Shown: positions 12,406 through 23,654, counted from the stretch's first letter. The stretch is 64,000 nt of DNA from Palaemon carinicauda (GCF_036898095.1 NC_090739.1:70040727-70104726), one strand, 5' to 3'. Numbers and translations are program-made. The notes: a model not told the origin generated them from the letters alone.

Positions 12406-13070
12406 GTATGGATCGGATAGATGCAAAGTCATCAAGTGCCACATGAATACTTTATTGAGTAACATTCAACCTGTATACAGGTGTCCAAATTACTGTAAAA
12501 CAAACCCCCAAATTGTTAAACAGATACTCAAAATGTAATCCTAATAAAATATGCAAAACAACACCGATATTCGTAGAATCAAATTTAAAATGAAAACAGT
12601 TTTTTTGTACACAAAACACAGCAATAATACTAACTCCATTACAATTACAAAAGTACAGTATATCCAACTATAACATTTCCAAATCCATCATAAATATAAG
12701 AACATATGAATAATCAATACAGTAACTTACACCTTGGCGTTCCATATCAAATTCCCACACATGCTTAACCGGTGTAATGTTGGCCCTACACCTCTGCCAG
12801 TACACTCAGGACGTATTACCTCTTTAAATAAATAAAAACAAAAATCAGCCTACATTTGCGCACCTGGTTAGGAGGCTAACCGACACCTGTCAACACACAC
12901 CGAAATGACGGCCGGCAGCCCACCTTCTACATTCCCCAACAAAACACCACCACCTTGTGCAATAACTTGTCTCTAATATTATTCATAATTTGTTTAACAT
13001 TAATTTTCTGTATTATATAATGTTACAAACAAAATATACAATTATAAATAAATATGATTACGTCATACAC
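12406..13070 (-). repeat. BEL/Pao 3' LTR
   Basis: It matches 16395-17056 almost throughout. Shared blocks include CCAAGTGCCAC-type starts, CTTTATTGAGTAA, ACGGCCGGCAGCCCACC and GATTACRTCATA. It is the 3' LTR because the coding order runs right to left. Confidence 0.93.
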
Positions 13071-13088
13071 TCCCCCCACCATAACTCA

Positions 13089-13421
13089 TCATTCACCACG
13101 CTCTTCAACAGGAAGTAAAACTATCAGTCTATGAGTGGACCGTTTAATTAACATAACGGTTTGACCTTTGTACTGTGGACCTGGCTTAGGCACTTTATAC
13201 CTCAAGGTTATATCTCGTACTTGACCATCACTTCCAGGTACAGCTACGGCAACTTCGGCCATTTTCCATGCACCCTTTACAATATTGTTTTCCTGTATAA
13301 GTAAAATATCACTTGGTCTTAAATTCCTACGCTGAGTATGCCATTTTTGCCTAACTAAAAGTGAGGAAAAATAATCTCGATGCCACCTCTTCCAAAAAGA
13401 ATTTACAATTTTCTGCATCAA
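13089..13421 (-). pseudogene. BEL/Pao integrase C-terminal tail (DUF5641-like)
   Basis: An open frame of 110 codons. It contains FWKRWHRDYFSSL near the start, then QKWH, LRPSDILLIQE and APxxWxMAEV-like sequence (read as GAWKMAEVAV), and ends LLPVEERGE just before the polypurine tract and LTR. This arrangement is typical of the domain that ends BEL/Pao pol. The integrase catalytic core that should precede it is absent, because the sequence upstream switches abruptly to RT. It is a fragment, not a stand-alone gene. Confidence 0.85.
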
Positions 13422-13499
13422 CTCAAAATTTGCCTTTGATTATTACTTTCATCCCATAATCCACTTGGGACTCTGACACCTGTATATAACCCAGCAGTG

Positions 13500-14160
13500 C
13501 TTGATCTGAAATCCTCACCGTGATATCATTACATTAGCTTCTACAATACTTCTTTTAGCCGTTTCAACTGTCGATACACTTGACAGTATATCATCAACAT
13601 ACGAGTTGCGATTGATCATCTCTGCAGTTAGGGGAAGGGATTCATCCATCTCGGTGGTTTTACATAAGGCCATCATCGCTATTATGCCACTAGGTCTATC
13701 ACCAAAGGTCACAGCAGTAAGCACATAGTGATCTGGCTCTCTGTCAGTCTATAAGTCCCACCACAAAAACCTATGAGTGTGTTGATTAAGTCCTGAAATT
13801 CGTACCGAGTTATACATTTTCTTAATATCTGCTACGATGGCCACAGCATGCTGCCTAAAACGTATCAATATAGCAATCATGTTGTTTAGCACATCAGGGC
13901 CCTTTGCAAAGCAATCATTAAGTACGTGACCAAGGTCAGAGGAAGAAGAGTTGAACACAATTCTCAAAGGGGTAGAAACAGAGTCTGGCTTGTGGATTTC
14001 ATGGTGGGGCAAGTAGTGAATGGGACCATTATAACTACTTATCCCATTTACGTTCAGTTTTCTAGCAACTCCCCTATGAACCATATCTAAAATCTGATCA
14101 TTATATTTTTTAGAGTAATCGCTCCCGAGCTTTATTAACCTCTGTTCAGTAGATTTTAGT
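13500..14160 (-). pseudogene. BEL/Pao reverse transcriptase fragment
   Basis: The reading begins at about 14160 and includes LIKLGSDYSKKYND, PIHYLPHHEIHKPDS, RIVFNSSSS, AIVADIKKMYNSV (motif A, catalytic Asp in VADI), then, after an in-frame stop at 13749-13751, FGDRPSGIIAMMAL (motif B region) and NSYVDDILSS (motif C, YVDD). The two open segments (14084-13749 and 13724-13515) share one frame, so a single stop separates them. The frame ends soon after the RT thumb, where the RNase H-integrase deletion begins. Confidence 0.88.
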
Positions 14161-14547
14161 CTTCCATATGCAAGGGAAACATTATTAGGGAGCTTGTTAG
14201 GATCCCCAATCCGTGGATAGCTTGCAATCCAATACCCCTTTATTGATCATAATGAAGTCCCTCTTCTATCTGTTTTAATTCCATTTCCTCCTTCAAGCTA
14301 TGTTCCCCACTCAATGAACACTTCCCACATTTACAACCACTACATTTAGGTATACATGAAGTTCCAAAATTTTCAACTGAAAAAAGTCTTCTAACTGTTT
14401 TGAGAGGGTCTCACTTTATCGTGGTATGATGTCATTGACCTCAGTAGCTACAGTCATATGGCTAATCTTTACCGGTAAGGCACTATTGGTACCCATATTC
14501 TTATTCATAACTGGATATGAACCTCTTACACACATTCCAAAATTGTT

Positions 14548-15033
14548 TTACATTAGCTGTAAGGTATCAATGGTTCTAACCACTAGAGGTATCATGCTAC
14601 TGTGATCCACGCCAATTAACAAATCTACTTTTCCTGTTGGCTGACAAATTTTCAACTCCTCTACACCAAACAATTTAGTTATCAATGTGGTGTCAAATTC
14701 TGCAGTGTCAGATGTAATTTCATTGATACCACAAGCTTCAATAGTCCATTCAGTACCTGTCAAATCAGTAATTGGCACATTATAAATTTTAGTGTCAAAC
14801 AGCTCAGTGCTATTCCCAACTTTAGTTACAGTGAGACTTAAATCTTTAACTCTCAAACACAACTTGTTGGCCATCTGATGCGTAATCATGGTTAAATTTG
14901 AACCTGGATCCCACAATGTTGCCACCTTTTGCCCTTTACTCTGCATATGTCCAATCATCAACAATACTCTCTCCCTCGATAATAAGTTAGTTGATCCCTG
15001 TACGCGACTGGTGAAATTATTTTGTACAAACAA
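14548..15033 (-). pseudogene. BEL/Pao aspartic protease region
   Basis: An open frame of 161 codons. TLWDPGSNLTMI holds the active-site Asp (DPG where most relatives have DSG or DTG) and is followed by the LLIGVDHSSM block typical of BEL/Pao proteases. It follows the zinc-knuckle gag region after a frame change and precedes RT, the expected order. About 390 bp of damaged linker separates it from the readable RT. Confidence 0.8.
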
Positions 15034-15059
15034 AGAATGGAGAATAGGGTGGTGAAGTC

Positions 15060-16325
15060 TGCCGCATACTTCATTATTTTGATCTTTAACATGACGTAAC
15101 TGTTCAAACAGTCACTACTGACATGTCCGTTTCGTAAGCAGATGAAGCATACTCTATTGCTTTTTAACAGCTCATATTTAGATTTATTATCTAAGTACTG
15201 AAACCCTGAACAATCCAAAATGCTATGGGAAGCTGTACTATGAAACCAACAGTTCTTATTAATGTTAGGTGACATGTTAGGTCTACTCCTAGCTTGACTT
15301 GATAAGTTTGAAACAATTTGGTTCATGTTTGCAATACAATCATTTAATTGTTATTGTTGTGACTCTTGGTTTTCTCTTAACTGCTTAATTGCTTCATTCA
15401 AGTTATCTGATTAACAGTGATCTTCATGAATCGCACTGTGCACTGCTACCCTATCAGTGGTTGTACTTGACCTCACTCCTTCCTGCACATACTCTATTAC
15501 CTTCCTTTTTTCTTCTAAAAATTCTAATAATTTTTCAAATTCCTTCTCACTTTGGGACTCACTAGCTTTCAAAACCCATTCCCTTTTCAATGTTGGGGGT
15601 AAGATCTTTTCTAAGCTAATTACAGTAGTGTTATTCATTTCTAATTTAAGATCTAACTTACACATATCAAGCCATCCCCTCTCCACAGTATTCACCAATT
15701 CCACAAGTTTTTTGTTGTTGCCTTCTGGCAGAGGGTTAAGGGCTCTTATCTCGCACAAAACAGAGTCCACCACCTTTGTTACATTTCCAAATTTTTCATC
15801 AAGCCTGGCCATCATCCTATGGAAATCATCCTCAACCCCAAGTACCACTTTCAAGGCTTTGCCTAACAAACACTGCTTAAGGACACATGGATCCTCCCCA
15901 TAGCTCTTAATTATTAATCTGTCAAAGTCCTTTCTAAAGGAGGGGTACAGTCTTATTTATCCATCAAATCTAGGAGGTTCAAGCTTCTTAACTATAAACT
16001 TTGTGTTGTCTGTTTTTTGCTTACCCTTCTCACTGTCTATTTTCGCAAGTACTTGAGAATGTGCCTTACATTTTAACCTATACACTTCAATTATATAATC
16101 TTCAGCCGATTTTAATAGGCTAACATAATCCTCATGAGACTCATCAATGCACGAAATAAAATCATCATTAGCATTTTCTAACTTCTTATAGGCGTCACAG
16201 ACCTCATCAAGTGCAGGCTTCAAAATCTCTGTCGATCCATCTTGCTTCACACTCTCGTCGAACAATTTCAGGGCTCGGGTGAATTTCCTCCTCTTTGATG
16301 TACGCACTGTCTTGGCTTGATCCAT
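15060..16325 (-). pseudogene. BEL/Pao gag
   Basis: Starts at ATG 16325, about 70 bp downstream of the 5' LTR in element orientation. The lysine-rich N-terminal part ends in KKLEPPRFDG. An in-frame TAA (15957-15959) interrupts it, then the same frame continues through 15869-15411. A second in-frame TAA (about 15411-15413) is followed, still in frame, by a Gln-rich stretch and the zinc knuckle CFICLRNGHVSSDC (CX2CX4HX4C, about 15180-15115). A frame change then leads into protease. Two stops and one frameshift make it non-functional as read. Confidence 0.85.
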
Positions 16326-16394
16326 TTTGACTAGAAGGGATGTGTAGAATGTCCAATCAAAGTTCCTTCAACCATGGGTAGCAGGTGCTGAATT

Positions 16395-17056
16395 ATATGG
16401 ATCGGATAGATACAAAGTCACCAAGTGCCACGTGAATACTTTATTGAGTAAGATTCAGCCTGTAAACAAGTGTCCAAATTAAAACAAACCCCTAAATTGT
16501 TAAACAGATACTCAAAATGTAATCCTAATAAAATATGCAAAATAACACAGCGATATTCGTAGAATCAAATATAAAATGAAAACATTTTTTTTGTACACAA
16601 AACACAGCAATAATACTAACTCCATTACAATTACAAAAGTACAGTATATCCAACTATAACATTTCCAAATCCATCATAAATATAAGAACATATGAATAAT
16701 CAATACAGTAACTTACACCTTGGCGTTCCATATCAAATTCCCACACATGCTTAACCGGTGTAATGCTGGCCCTACACCTCTGCCAGTACACTCAGGACGT
16801 ATTACCTCTTTAAATAAATAAAAACAAAAATCAGCCTACATTTGCGCACCTGGTTAGGAGGCTAACCGACACCTGTCAACACACACCGAAATGACGGCCG
16901 GCAGCCCACCTTCTACATTCCCCAACAAAACACCACCACCTTGTGCAATAACTTGTCTCTAAAATTATTCATAATTTGTTTAACATTAATTTTTTGTATT
17001 ATATAATGTTACAAACAAAATATACAATTATAGATAATTATGATTACATCATAGAC
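16395..17056 (-). repeat. BEL/Pao 5' LTR
   Basis: Direct copy of 12406-13070, differing at scattered single positions and small indels. It is the 5' LTR because gag starts just inside it on the minus strand. Confidence 0.93.
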
Positions 17057-18640
17057 ATATTAGAATATCCTCTTACTTTAGTTTGCTCTCGTATCCATAG
17101 TGCTCTTTTCCTGTCTCTTAGTTCTTAGGGTTATTCCCATCATTCTTCTTTCCATAGACTTTGAGTTGTAACTAGCCTAAATTCTGAGGCTTTAATGAGG
17201 CCTCAAGTTTCCGATGCATATGTCAATACTGGCAAGACCATCTGATTAAATGCTTTTCTTTTTAGAGAAAGTGTCATTTTCCTTTTTCTCATTTTGTTTA
17301 CCAAACGTTTTTCTTCCCATGCTTATCCTTTTAATTTCTGTTTCATGTGTTGAGGAAACACTTACTGTCTGTTCTAAGTATGTATATGCATTAACAATCT
17401 CCAGAGGTTCGTCCCTAATCCTTATTTGTTGTCTATCAGCCTTTTCCTTGAACATTATTTAAGTTTTACTTCTGCTTTCTCTTTTCATACTTCTATCATA
17501 TTTTGCAATTCCTCTAATGATTCACTAAAAAGGACTATGTCATTGGCAAATCTTAGGCTGTTAAGGTATTCACCATTAATATTAACTGCTACAGTTTCCC
17601 AATCTAAATTCTTTAAAAAATTCTTTAAGGAAATCTTTTAATAATTTAAGAGAGATGTTGTCTCCCTGTCTAACTTCTATCTCAATTGGGAATTTCTCAC
17701 TTTCTTATGTAGTTTTAAGATTATTGTACTTCCTGTATAAATATCGTCAAGGGGTCTAACATAAGATTCATCTATTCCTTGTCCTTGAAGGGCATATGAT
17801 TACTGCTGAAGTTTTTATAGAATCATAAGCTTTCTCGTAGTCTATAAACGCCATATATATTGGCTTTTCCTTTTATGTTGATTTTTCCATTAGCTGGTTA
17901 ATTAGCTTACATGGATATGTTCAGTAGCTGAATACCCGTTTCTAAATTCTGCCTGCTTTCTTGGTTGATTAAAGTCTAGCTGGCTTTCTATTCGATCTAA
18001 TTTGATCTTTGTAAATATTTTTTATATTAGTGAGAGTAGACTTATTGTGCGATAATTTTTCTTTTTTATGTTTCAGTTGTAGGTATAAAGCATTTTCGCA
18101 GACATTTTGCATTAAGTTGAGCCAGTGATACTAGTACGAAATCTCTTCCATCTATTATTGAATCAATTGTTAGGCTATCTTCTCCAGCTGCTTTACCTCT
18201 TTTCAGGTCTTTTAATGCTTTCTTTACTTCTAATGTTAAGTCTGGTACCAGCTCAGTTGTTTCAATATTTCTATTTGCACAATTAATTCTGATATCACTC
18301 TTGTAAAGCATTGTATAAAAATCCTCGAGAAATTTTTATCCCTTCATCTCTTGATATCTCCATTTTCTTCTCATAAAGCAAACATCAGTTGGCGCCGTGT
18401 TCCAAGTCTTCTTTCCATCAATTTGATGCTTCTTCCTATCCTTAGTGTTTCCACACTTTTGGTCTGATTGTGTTTGCGAATATCTTGGGTTTTTAGTTTG
18501 TTTTTCATTTTCCATATATTCGATTTTATCTCTCTTGCATTTTACCCTCATTTCTAATCTTTTATTTATTAGGCCTTTGGTCTTTTCTGACAGTTTTTCT
18601 TGATCTTGTTTAGGAACTTTTCCACCGATCTCTTGTGTTT
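17057..18640 (-). pseudogene. RTE-type LINE ORF2, right of the BEL/Pao insertion
   Basis: Minus-strand RTE reverse transcriptase in several frames. From N to C: MRVKCKRDKIEYME linker (18551-18336), SDIRINCANRN and LKDLKRGKAAGEDSL (RT start, 18311-18066), RT core remnants, then NSLRFANDIVLFSES (motif C about 17540-17560; FADD has become FAND, losing a catalytic Asp), and EKADRQQIRIRDEPLEIVNA (17455-17246). It continues to the C-terminus in the left part at 12179-12405. Many frameshifts. The endonuclease domain is not seen, so the copy is 5'-truncated near (CA)n(TA)n at 18690. Confidence 0.87.
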
Positions 18641-18689
18641 ATTCCAATACATTTTTTTTTTAAGATTACTGTTTATTTCTTTCTTATGC

Positions 18690-18804
18690 GTACACACACA
18701 GACACACACACACACACATATATATATATATGTTTGTATATATATATATGTATATATATACAGTATATTATAAATAGTATGTATATATATGAATAAATAA
18801 ATAA

Positions 18805-18857
<53 letters not shown>

Positions 18858-18882
18858 TATATAATGTGTGTTAATTTGTGTT

Positions 18883-18958
<76 letters not shown>
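18690..18958. repeat. (CA)n, (TA)n, (AAAT)n and (GA)n microsatellites
   Basis: Adjacent simple tracts: CA at about 18693-18718, TA with interruptions to about 18868, an AAAT patch near 18792-18811, and a GA tract at about 18886-18958. Confidence 0.95.
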
Positions 18959-18960
<2 letters not shown>

Positions 18961-18961
18961 A

Positions 18962-20835
18962 CAAGGATTTTAGATGTCTCAAAGACTTTTTAGTCCATCC
19001 GCGGAGACTCCCTTTGCTCTTTGGTTGAACGGTTTAGTTTAAGCATTTAGAGTTCTTACGATCTTGTATAACTTATTCTTGAACTCGTTTACCATGTTAC
19101 TGTTTACTACATCCGCTGGAAGTCCATTCCAATTATTCGCTATATTGTATGTAAGGAAATTGCCACATTGAGTGGTGCATCTTTTCAATTACAGTTTGTA
19201 TCCGTCACCTCTGGACTGATTTGTGCTAAGCGTGAGTAGATTGTCGTAATCTACATTTGTTATTCCTTTAAGAATTTTTAATGCCTCTAGTAACTGTCTC
19301 CTTAGTCGTCGAGTTTGTAGATCAAATAAGTTCAAACATTCCATCCCCCGTATATATCTAAATTGCCGTAGTGTTGGAACTATAGTTTGGTGGCCCTTGC
19401 TTGTCCTGCTTCCAGTCTATCTATATCCTTCTGAATACTTGGAGCCCAGAATTGGATTCCGTATTCTAGATGGGTCTTACTAGTGATATGTACAGCTGTA
19501 GTACAGTGTCTTTGTTTCTGTATTTGAATTGTCTTTTTCTGTAACGTAATAGTTTTTGTGCTTTCTTTTCAGATTTTATGCTCTGTGTGGTGAACTTCAA
19601 ATCCTTGCTGATGATGAAACCGAGATCTTCCACGTGGCCCACACTTTCTATTTCATTACCCAGGAGTGAGTAATCTGATTGTGGGTTACTAAAACCTATG
19701 TGCATAACTTTAGATTTCCCCTCAGTTGAAAGACATTTGCCATTTTCTGGACCATTCTCCTAGCTTCATTAAATCCTCTCTTAAGACTTCTACGTCTTCA
19801 CAGTTCGCAACATTTATGCCTAGTTTAGTATCGTGTTTTGGCTATCCTACTAGTTAATCCTAAATCTGTATCGTTAATGTAGATCAGAAATAGCAATGGT
19901 CCAAGGACGGATCCTTGAGGTACTGCGCTTGTAACAGCTGCCCACTCTGAAGCGTCTCCATTGAAAACAACTCTCTTTTCTGTTTGTTAGCCAATCTTCG
20001 ATCCATTCAGCTAGCTCATCAATATTCTTAGTGCTCTAATTTTGACCATTAATTTTTCATGTGGAACTTTGTCAAAAGCCTTTTGAAAGTTTCGGTATAT
20101 AATGTCTATTACCTTGCTTTTTTTTATAAATGGTAAACATGTCGAAAAATTCTAAAAGATTTGTGACACATGATCTCTTTTGTCTTAATCCATGTTGGCT
20201 GTCTACCAGAAGATTGTTTTTCTCTATATGTTCTACTATATAATATACTATAATTGATTAAAAAATTTTGTATGGTACTGAAGTTAGACACACACGCCTG
20301 TAGTTGCCAGGTTCTTCATTTAGTCCCTTTTTGTAGATTGGAGGAACATTGCCTAGTTTCATCTTTGTGGTGCCTTTCTTTAGTTGCCTGTCATTCGGAA
20401 CATATTGTAGAAGTGTAGGGTTATCTCTTATTCTAGTTCTATAATCTTTCATGGAGGAATATCATCTGGACCTGGTGGCTTAGACTTACAGAGTCCTTTT
20501 ATTTTCTTTTTGACATCATCCATTGTAAAGGTGATTCTATTCAATGGTTGTGGCCCTTCATATTTGATAGCTGGTTCGGGGAGGGTCGTTGATTCTTTCC
20601 TAGTGAATTCAGTTGTAAAATAAGCATTCATCAGTTCGGGTTTTTTCAAATCATATGTTATAAGATTACCTTTCGAGTCTCTTGATGGGCCAATGTAATT
20701 TTTGATTGACTTTCTACTGTTTACTAGCTGAAGCCACTCCTTTCTCTTAATTGATCTTGACCTTTCTAGTTTATCTACGTTTTGGCTTAACTTCTTGTGC
20801 TTGGAAAGGTCATGAATTAAAGGCTGTGGACCCAT
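18962..20835 (-). pseudogene. CR1/Jockey-superfamily LINE ORF2, decayed
   Basis: A minus-strand reverse transcriptase in broken frames. From N to C: KEWLQLVNSRKSIKNYIG and CKSKPPGPDDIPP (20835-20449), PGNYRRVCLTSVP (RT block, 20452-20258), PQGSVLGPLLFLIYIND (motif B, about 19925-19870), a damaged motif C where the FADD codons carry a small deletion and frameshift (about 19830-19850), MHIGFSNPQSDYSLLG and KEKAQKLLRY-like thumb (19705-19466), and a C-terminal block with QCGNFLTYNIAN and NKLYKI (about 19160-19050). It belongs to a different family from the copies at 27.7, 45, 55.5 and 59.7 kb. It is truncated at 20836 next to (TG)n(GA)n. Confidence 0.85.
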
Positions 20836-20840
20836 TTATT

Positions 20841-20848
<8 letters not shown>

Positions 20849-20906
<58 letters not shown>
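20849..20906. repeat. (GA)n microsatellite
   Basis: A GA tract preceded by a short TG run, at the truncated 5' edge of the LINE. Confidence 0.97.
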
Positions 20907-20908
<2 letters not shown>

Positions 20909-20989
20909 TTTCTCTGTATGTAACACATTCAGCACACAGCTGGATCTTCGAGCAGGGAAATTAACCAACTTTGTTTCAGATTAGTTTAT

Positions 20990-21286
20990 TGTACCAACCG
21001 TGTGTCACACGATCGTACATAGTAACGAATTTTAATTTTTTGTATGTGTTAAGCTTGTATCTTCGCTCTCCCCTCGCCCTCATAGGAACCTGAAATAACA
21101 TGTCTGTTTTTCTCACCATTAACCGTTAACCGGTGAGTTTGTCGGTTGAACATGAAATTGCCTGTTATGTTTTGGATGATCTTTTTGCCTGGAGTTTATG
21201 TATATATAAACGGATGTTCTGTAATAATGTTTACTCAGTTGGTTTCATCCTGCCTTTGAGTCACAACCTTCTCTCGACCCGTCACA
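20990..21286 (+). repeat. Gypsy 5' LTR (297 bp)
   Basis: TG...CA ends, with a possible TATA box TATATATAAACGG at about 21202-21214 and AATAA at about 21221. It aligns over its full length with 23669-23965. Confidence 0.93.
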
Positions 21287-21287
21287 T

Positions 21288-21302
21288 TGGTGACCCCGGA
21301 AG
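21288..21302 (+). other. Gypsy primer-binding site
   Basis: TGGTGACCCCGGAAG begins one base after the LTR end, as expected for pairing with a tRNA 3' CCA end. I do not assign the tRNA. Confidence 0.75.
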
Positions 21303-21460
21303 TCGACTCGCTCCTCTCGCCTTCCACCCCCCCCCTCGCCCCTCCGTCATTGGCGGACTCCACAGAAGTTGGCGGCACCCCATTGAAACTTTCGTCGTTC
21401 GGCAGCGGAGAGGCGTTTGCTTGGTTTCAGCGCGCAGAAGTCTAGTTCCGCATCAAGGGC

Positions 21461-22089
21461 GTGACTCGCTCAACCACCAAAGCAGATCATGTTCTTCCGG
21501 CAATACCCGAGGACACCTTCCCGGAAATATCCGACTGGCTTTGTGAACAAGGAGACACTTCAATAGCGTATGACGCCCTCAAAACATACCTTCTGCAGCA
21601 GTACTCGCCGTCGCCAGCAGCCCGTATAGCAAAGCTTTTTCAGTTCTCTCAACAACCGTTGGGGGACCAAAGGGCTTCGCTCGCCCTCAGGGAAATGACC
21701 AGTATTGCTCACATGCAACCTGTCGCAGACAGCTCTCCTCGTGAGGTGAACCTCCTTCATGCCCTTTGGATACGCCGTTTACCCGAACCTGTAGAGCTGC
21801 CAAACCCGATGTCGATAGTTTACCCATAAAGGAACTGATGACCAAAGCCAACACCCTTATGGACAGCCACTTCACGACCTTCAAGACCTCCATCACCGCC
21901 TCCACTCCTGACAAAGAGGACCCCTACTCAACGTCAACCGAAGCTGACATGAATGTCGTAGGACATACACGCCTACCCTGTGACGTGACGAAGCGGCGAC
22001 AAGGCCACTCATCACCCACCACTTGCTCGCGCCCCAACCAACGACTTCTACAGCCACCTACTGCGTCCCATCGGCTGCAGTTTTGCTAG
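21461..22089 (+). pseudogene. Gypsy gag-like region
   Basis: Two overlapping open frames (21461-21829 and 21766-22089) read as one gag with a frameshift. The first holds DWLCEQGDTSIAYDALKTY and GDQRASLALREM, typical of the capsid part of Gypsy gag from invertebrates. The second continues with LPIKELMTKANTLMDSH. The initiation codon is uncertain because the region from 21303 to 21461 is also partly open. Confidence 0.75.
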
Positions 22090-22340
22090 TACCACTACAG
22101 ATTTGGGGCAGCCGTGAAGAAATATGCCAAGGATTGTCAGTGGCCAAAAACCGTGTAAGTAGGCCATCGCTCGTGGCGGTGGCCTCCCATGTTTCTAATC
22201 TTTTCTCTTTACATGATGCAGGAACGGGCGTGCGATTTTTGGTAGACACGGGTGCTTGTCATTCTCTTTTGCCAAGGGAACTCTTCAGGACACGACGTAG
22301 TCTGTCTACGTCGGCCTGGTACCTGCCAACGGATCTGTGA
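22080..22340 (+). pseudogene. Gypsy zinc-knuckle and aspartic protease region
   Basis: Around 22085-22150 the reading gives a degenerate knuckle (YHYRFGAAVKKYAKDCQW) preceded by an in-frame stop and lacking one Cys. The same frame continues into VRFLVDTGACHSLLP, the protease active site (DTG), at about 22228-22275. The frame is lost near 22340, before the ILGANFL block of the next segment. Confidence 0.82.
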
Positions 22341-22423
22341 TACCCAACTAGGGTTACGAGAACCTCACATTATCGTTTGGAAATGGTAAATTTAATTGTA
22401 AGTTTCTCGTTGCTGACATCACA

Positions 22424-23548
22424 TTGCCAATCCTCGGTGCGAATTTCCTCTCTCATTTCCACTTTTTGGTTGATGTCGCCCACTGGCAATTGGTCAACGC
22501 AGACTCGTACTTTTCGACACCTCTTCAACCTGCCCCCTCCAACCTCACTCTCCACATCAGCGCACCCACGGATGCCTACGCCCACCTCCTCACGTCGTAC
22601 CCGGAAGTTTTCTATCCAGAACCTCGCCAAACACCCACGGCTCCTACAAAGCACGGTATTTATCACCATATCAAGACAACGGGACCCCCAGTCTTCGCAA
22701 AATTTAGACATCTGGCACTGGAACGATTGGCAGCCGCCAAACAGACGTTTGCCGAAATGGAGGAAATGGGCCTTTGCCAAAAGGCCACCAGCCCATGGTC
22801 GTCACCCTTACACATCATTCTGAAGAAAGACGGCTCCCTCCTTCTGTGCGGGGATTACAGGCACCTGAACATGCAAACAGAACTGAATCACTACCCCCTC
22901 CCAAACATTGCCGATGTGACCTCCTACCTGCACAAACCGAAGGTTTTCTCCACGCTCGACCTCCTGAAGGGGTATTATCAGGTGCCTATGAACCCTGAAG
23001 ACATCCCCAAGACCGCCATCACCACTCCGTTTGGTACATACACCTTCAATTACTCCTGTTTTGGCCTTCGTAATGCTGGGGCCACTTTTCAACGTCTCAT
23101 GTATGGCATCTTAGGCGACCTCCCCTTCTGTGTATGTTATGTGGACGACATACTTGTGTTCTCTTCCTCAAAAGAGGAACACCACCGTCACCTGCGCATC
23201 ATGCTCGACCGCCTGCAACAAAACGGCCTTGTAGTCCGGTACGACAAGTGTACCTTTGGCGCCAACGAAGTGTCGTTCTTGGGGCACCGCATCACTCCTG
23301 AAGGAGTCCATTCCCTCCCTGAGAAGGTAGCAGCCGTTCAGAACTTCCCCACGCCTTCGAACGTCAAAGCTCTGCAGGAATTCTTGGGCATGATCAACTA
23401 TTATCACCGTTTTCTGCATGCCATTGCCGCCACTCTTGCTCCCCTCTATGCCTCCCTCAAGGGCAAGCCAAAGGACCTGAAGTGGGATCCCCTTCAAGAA
23501 GCGGCCTCCTGCAAGGCAAAGAAGACTGTGTCTCCATTGATTGTCTAA
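22424..23548 (+). pseudogene. Gypsy pol: protease end, reverse transcriptase, RNase H start
   Basis: An open frame of 374 codons. It starts in the end of protease (ILGANFLSHFHF), then RT: SPWSSPLHIILKKDGS, CGDYRHLN, VFSTLDLLKGYYQVPM (motif A), TPFGTYTFNYSCFGLRNAGA (motif B), CYVDDILVFS (motif C, YVDD), FLGHRITPEGV and EFLGMINYYHRF. RT looks intact over its core. At the start of RNase H (LKWDPLQEAA) the reading breaks into unrelated residues and a stop. About 23528 onward in another frame reads SIDCLKRAYLLPDDPP, the C-terminal tail of Gypsy integrase. A deletion therefore joins RNase H to the integrase tail. Confidence 0.9.
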
Positions 23549-23584
23549 AACGTGCTTATCTCCTGCCAGATGATCCGCCTACAG

Positions 23585-23650
23585 TTCACCTCTCTATTTA
23601 CCATGTACAGTATGTTATTCACCTCTCTATTTACCATGTACAGTATGTCA
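23585..23650 (+). repeat. 33-bp tandem duplication before the Gypsy 3' LTR
   Basis: TTCACCTCTCTATTTACCAT plus ATGTACAGTATGT-type sequence occurs twice, at 23585-23617 and 23618-23650, with one visible difference. Confidence 0.9.
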
Positions 23651-23654
23651 TTTT

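Larger units (their letters stand above)
12406..17056 (-). mobile_element. BEL/Pao LTR retrotransposon, internally deleted
   Basis: A minus-strand element with two near-identical LTRs (12406-13070 and 16395-17056) enclosing gag, protease and RT in order, plus the C-terminal end of integrase. ATATT at 12401-12405 and 17057-17061 fits a 5-bp target duplication; exact ends are uncertain by about 3 bp. RNase H and the integrase core are missing between about 13420 and 13500, so the copy cannot transpose by itself. It lies inside an RTE LINE: flanks 12179-12405 and 17057-18640 rejoin in register when compared with the uninterrupted copy at 57.2 kb. A G-rich polypurine tract (GGTGGGGGGA on the minus strand) lies next to the 3' LTR at about 13071-13080. 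High LTR similarity suggests a fairly recent insertion. Confidence 0.92.

Noticed and set aside
15457..15903. 148-codon plus-strand frame opposite BEL/Pao gag
   Set aside because: It is the antisense of the gag coding sequence, with Ser/Phe-rich chance translation and no motif.
22370..22780. Minus-strand and alternative-frame open frames across the Gypsy pol (also 22377-22823 and 22774-23497)
   Set aside because: They are shadow frames of a GC-rich coding region. The plus-strand frame at 22424-23548 carries all the RT motifs.
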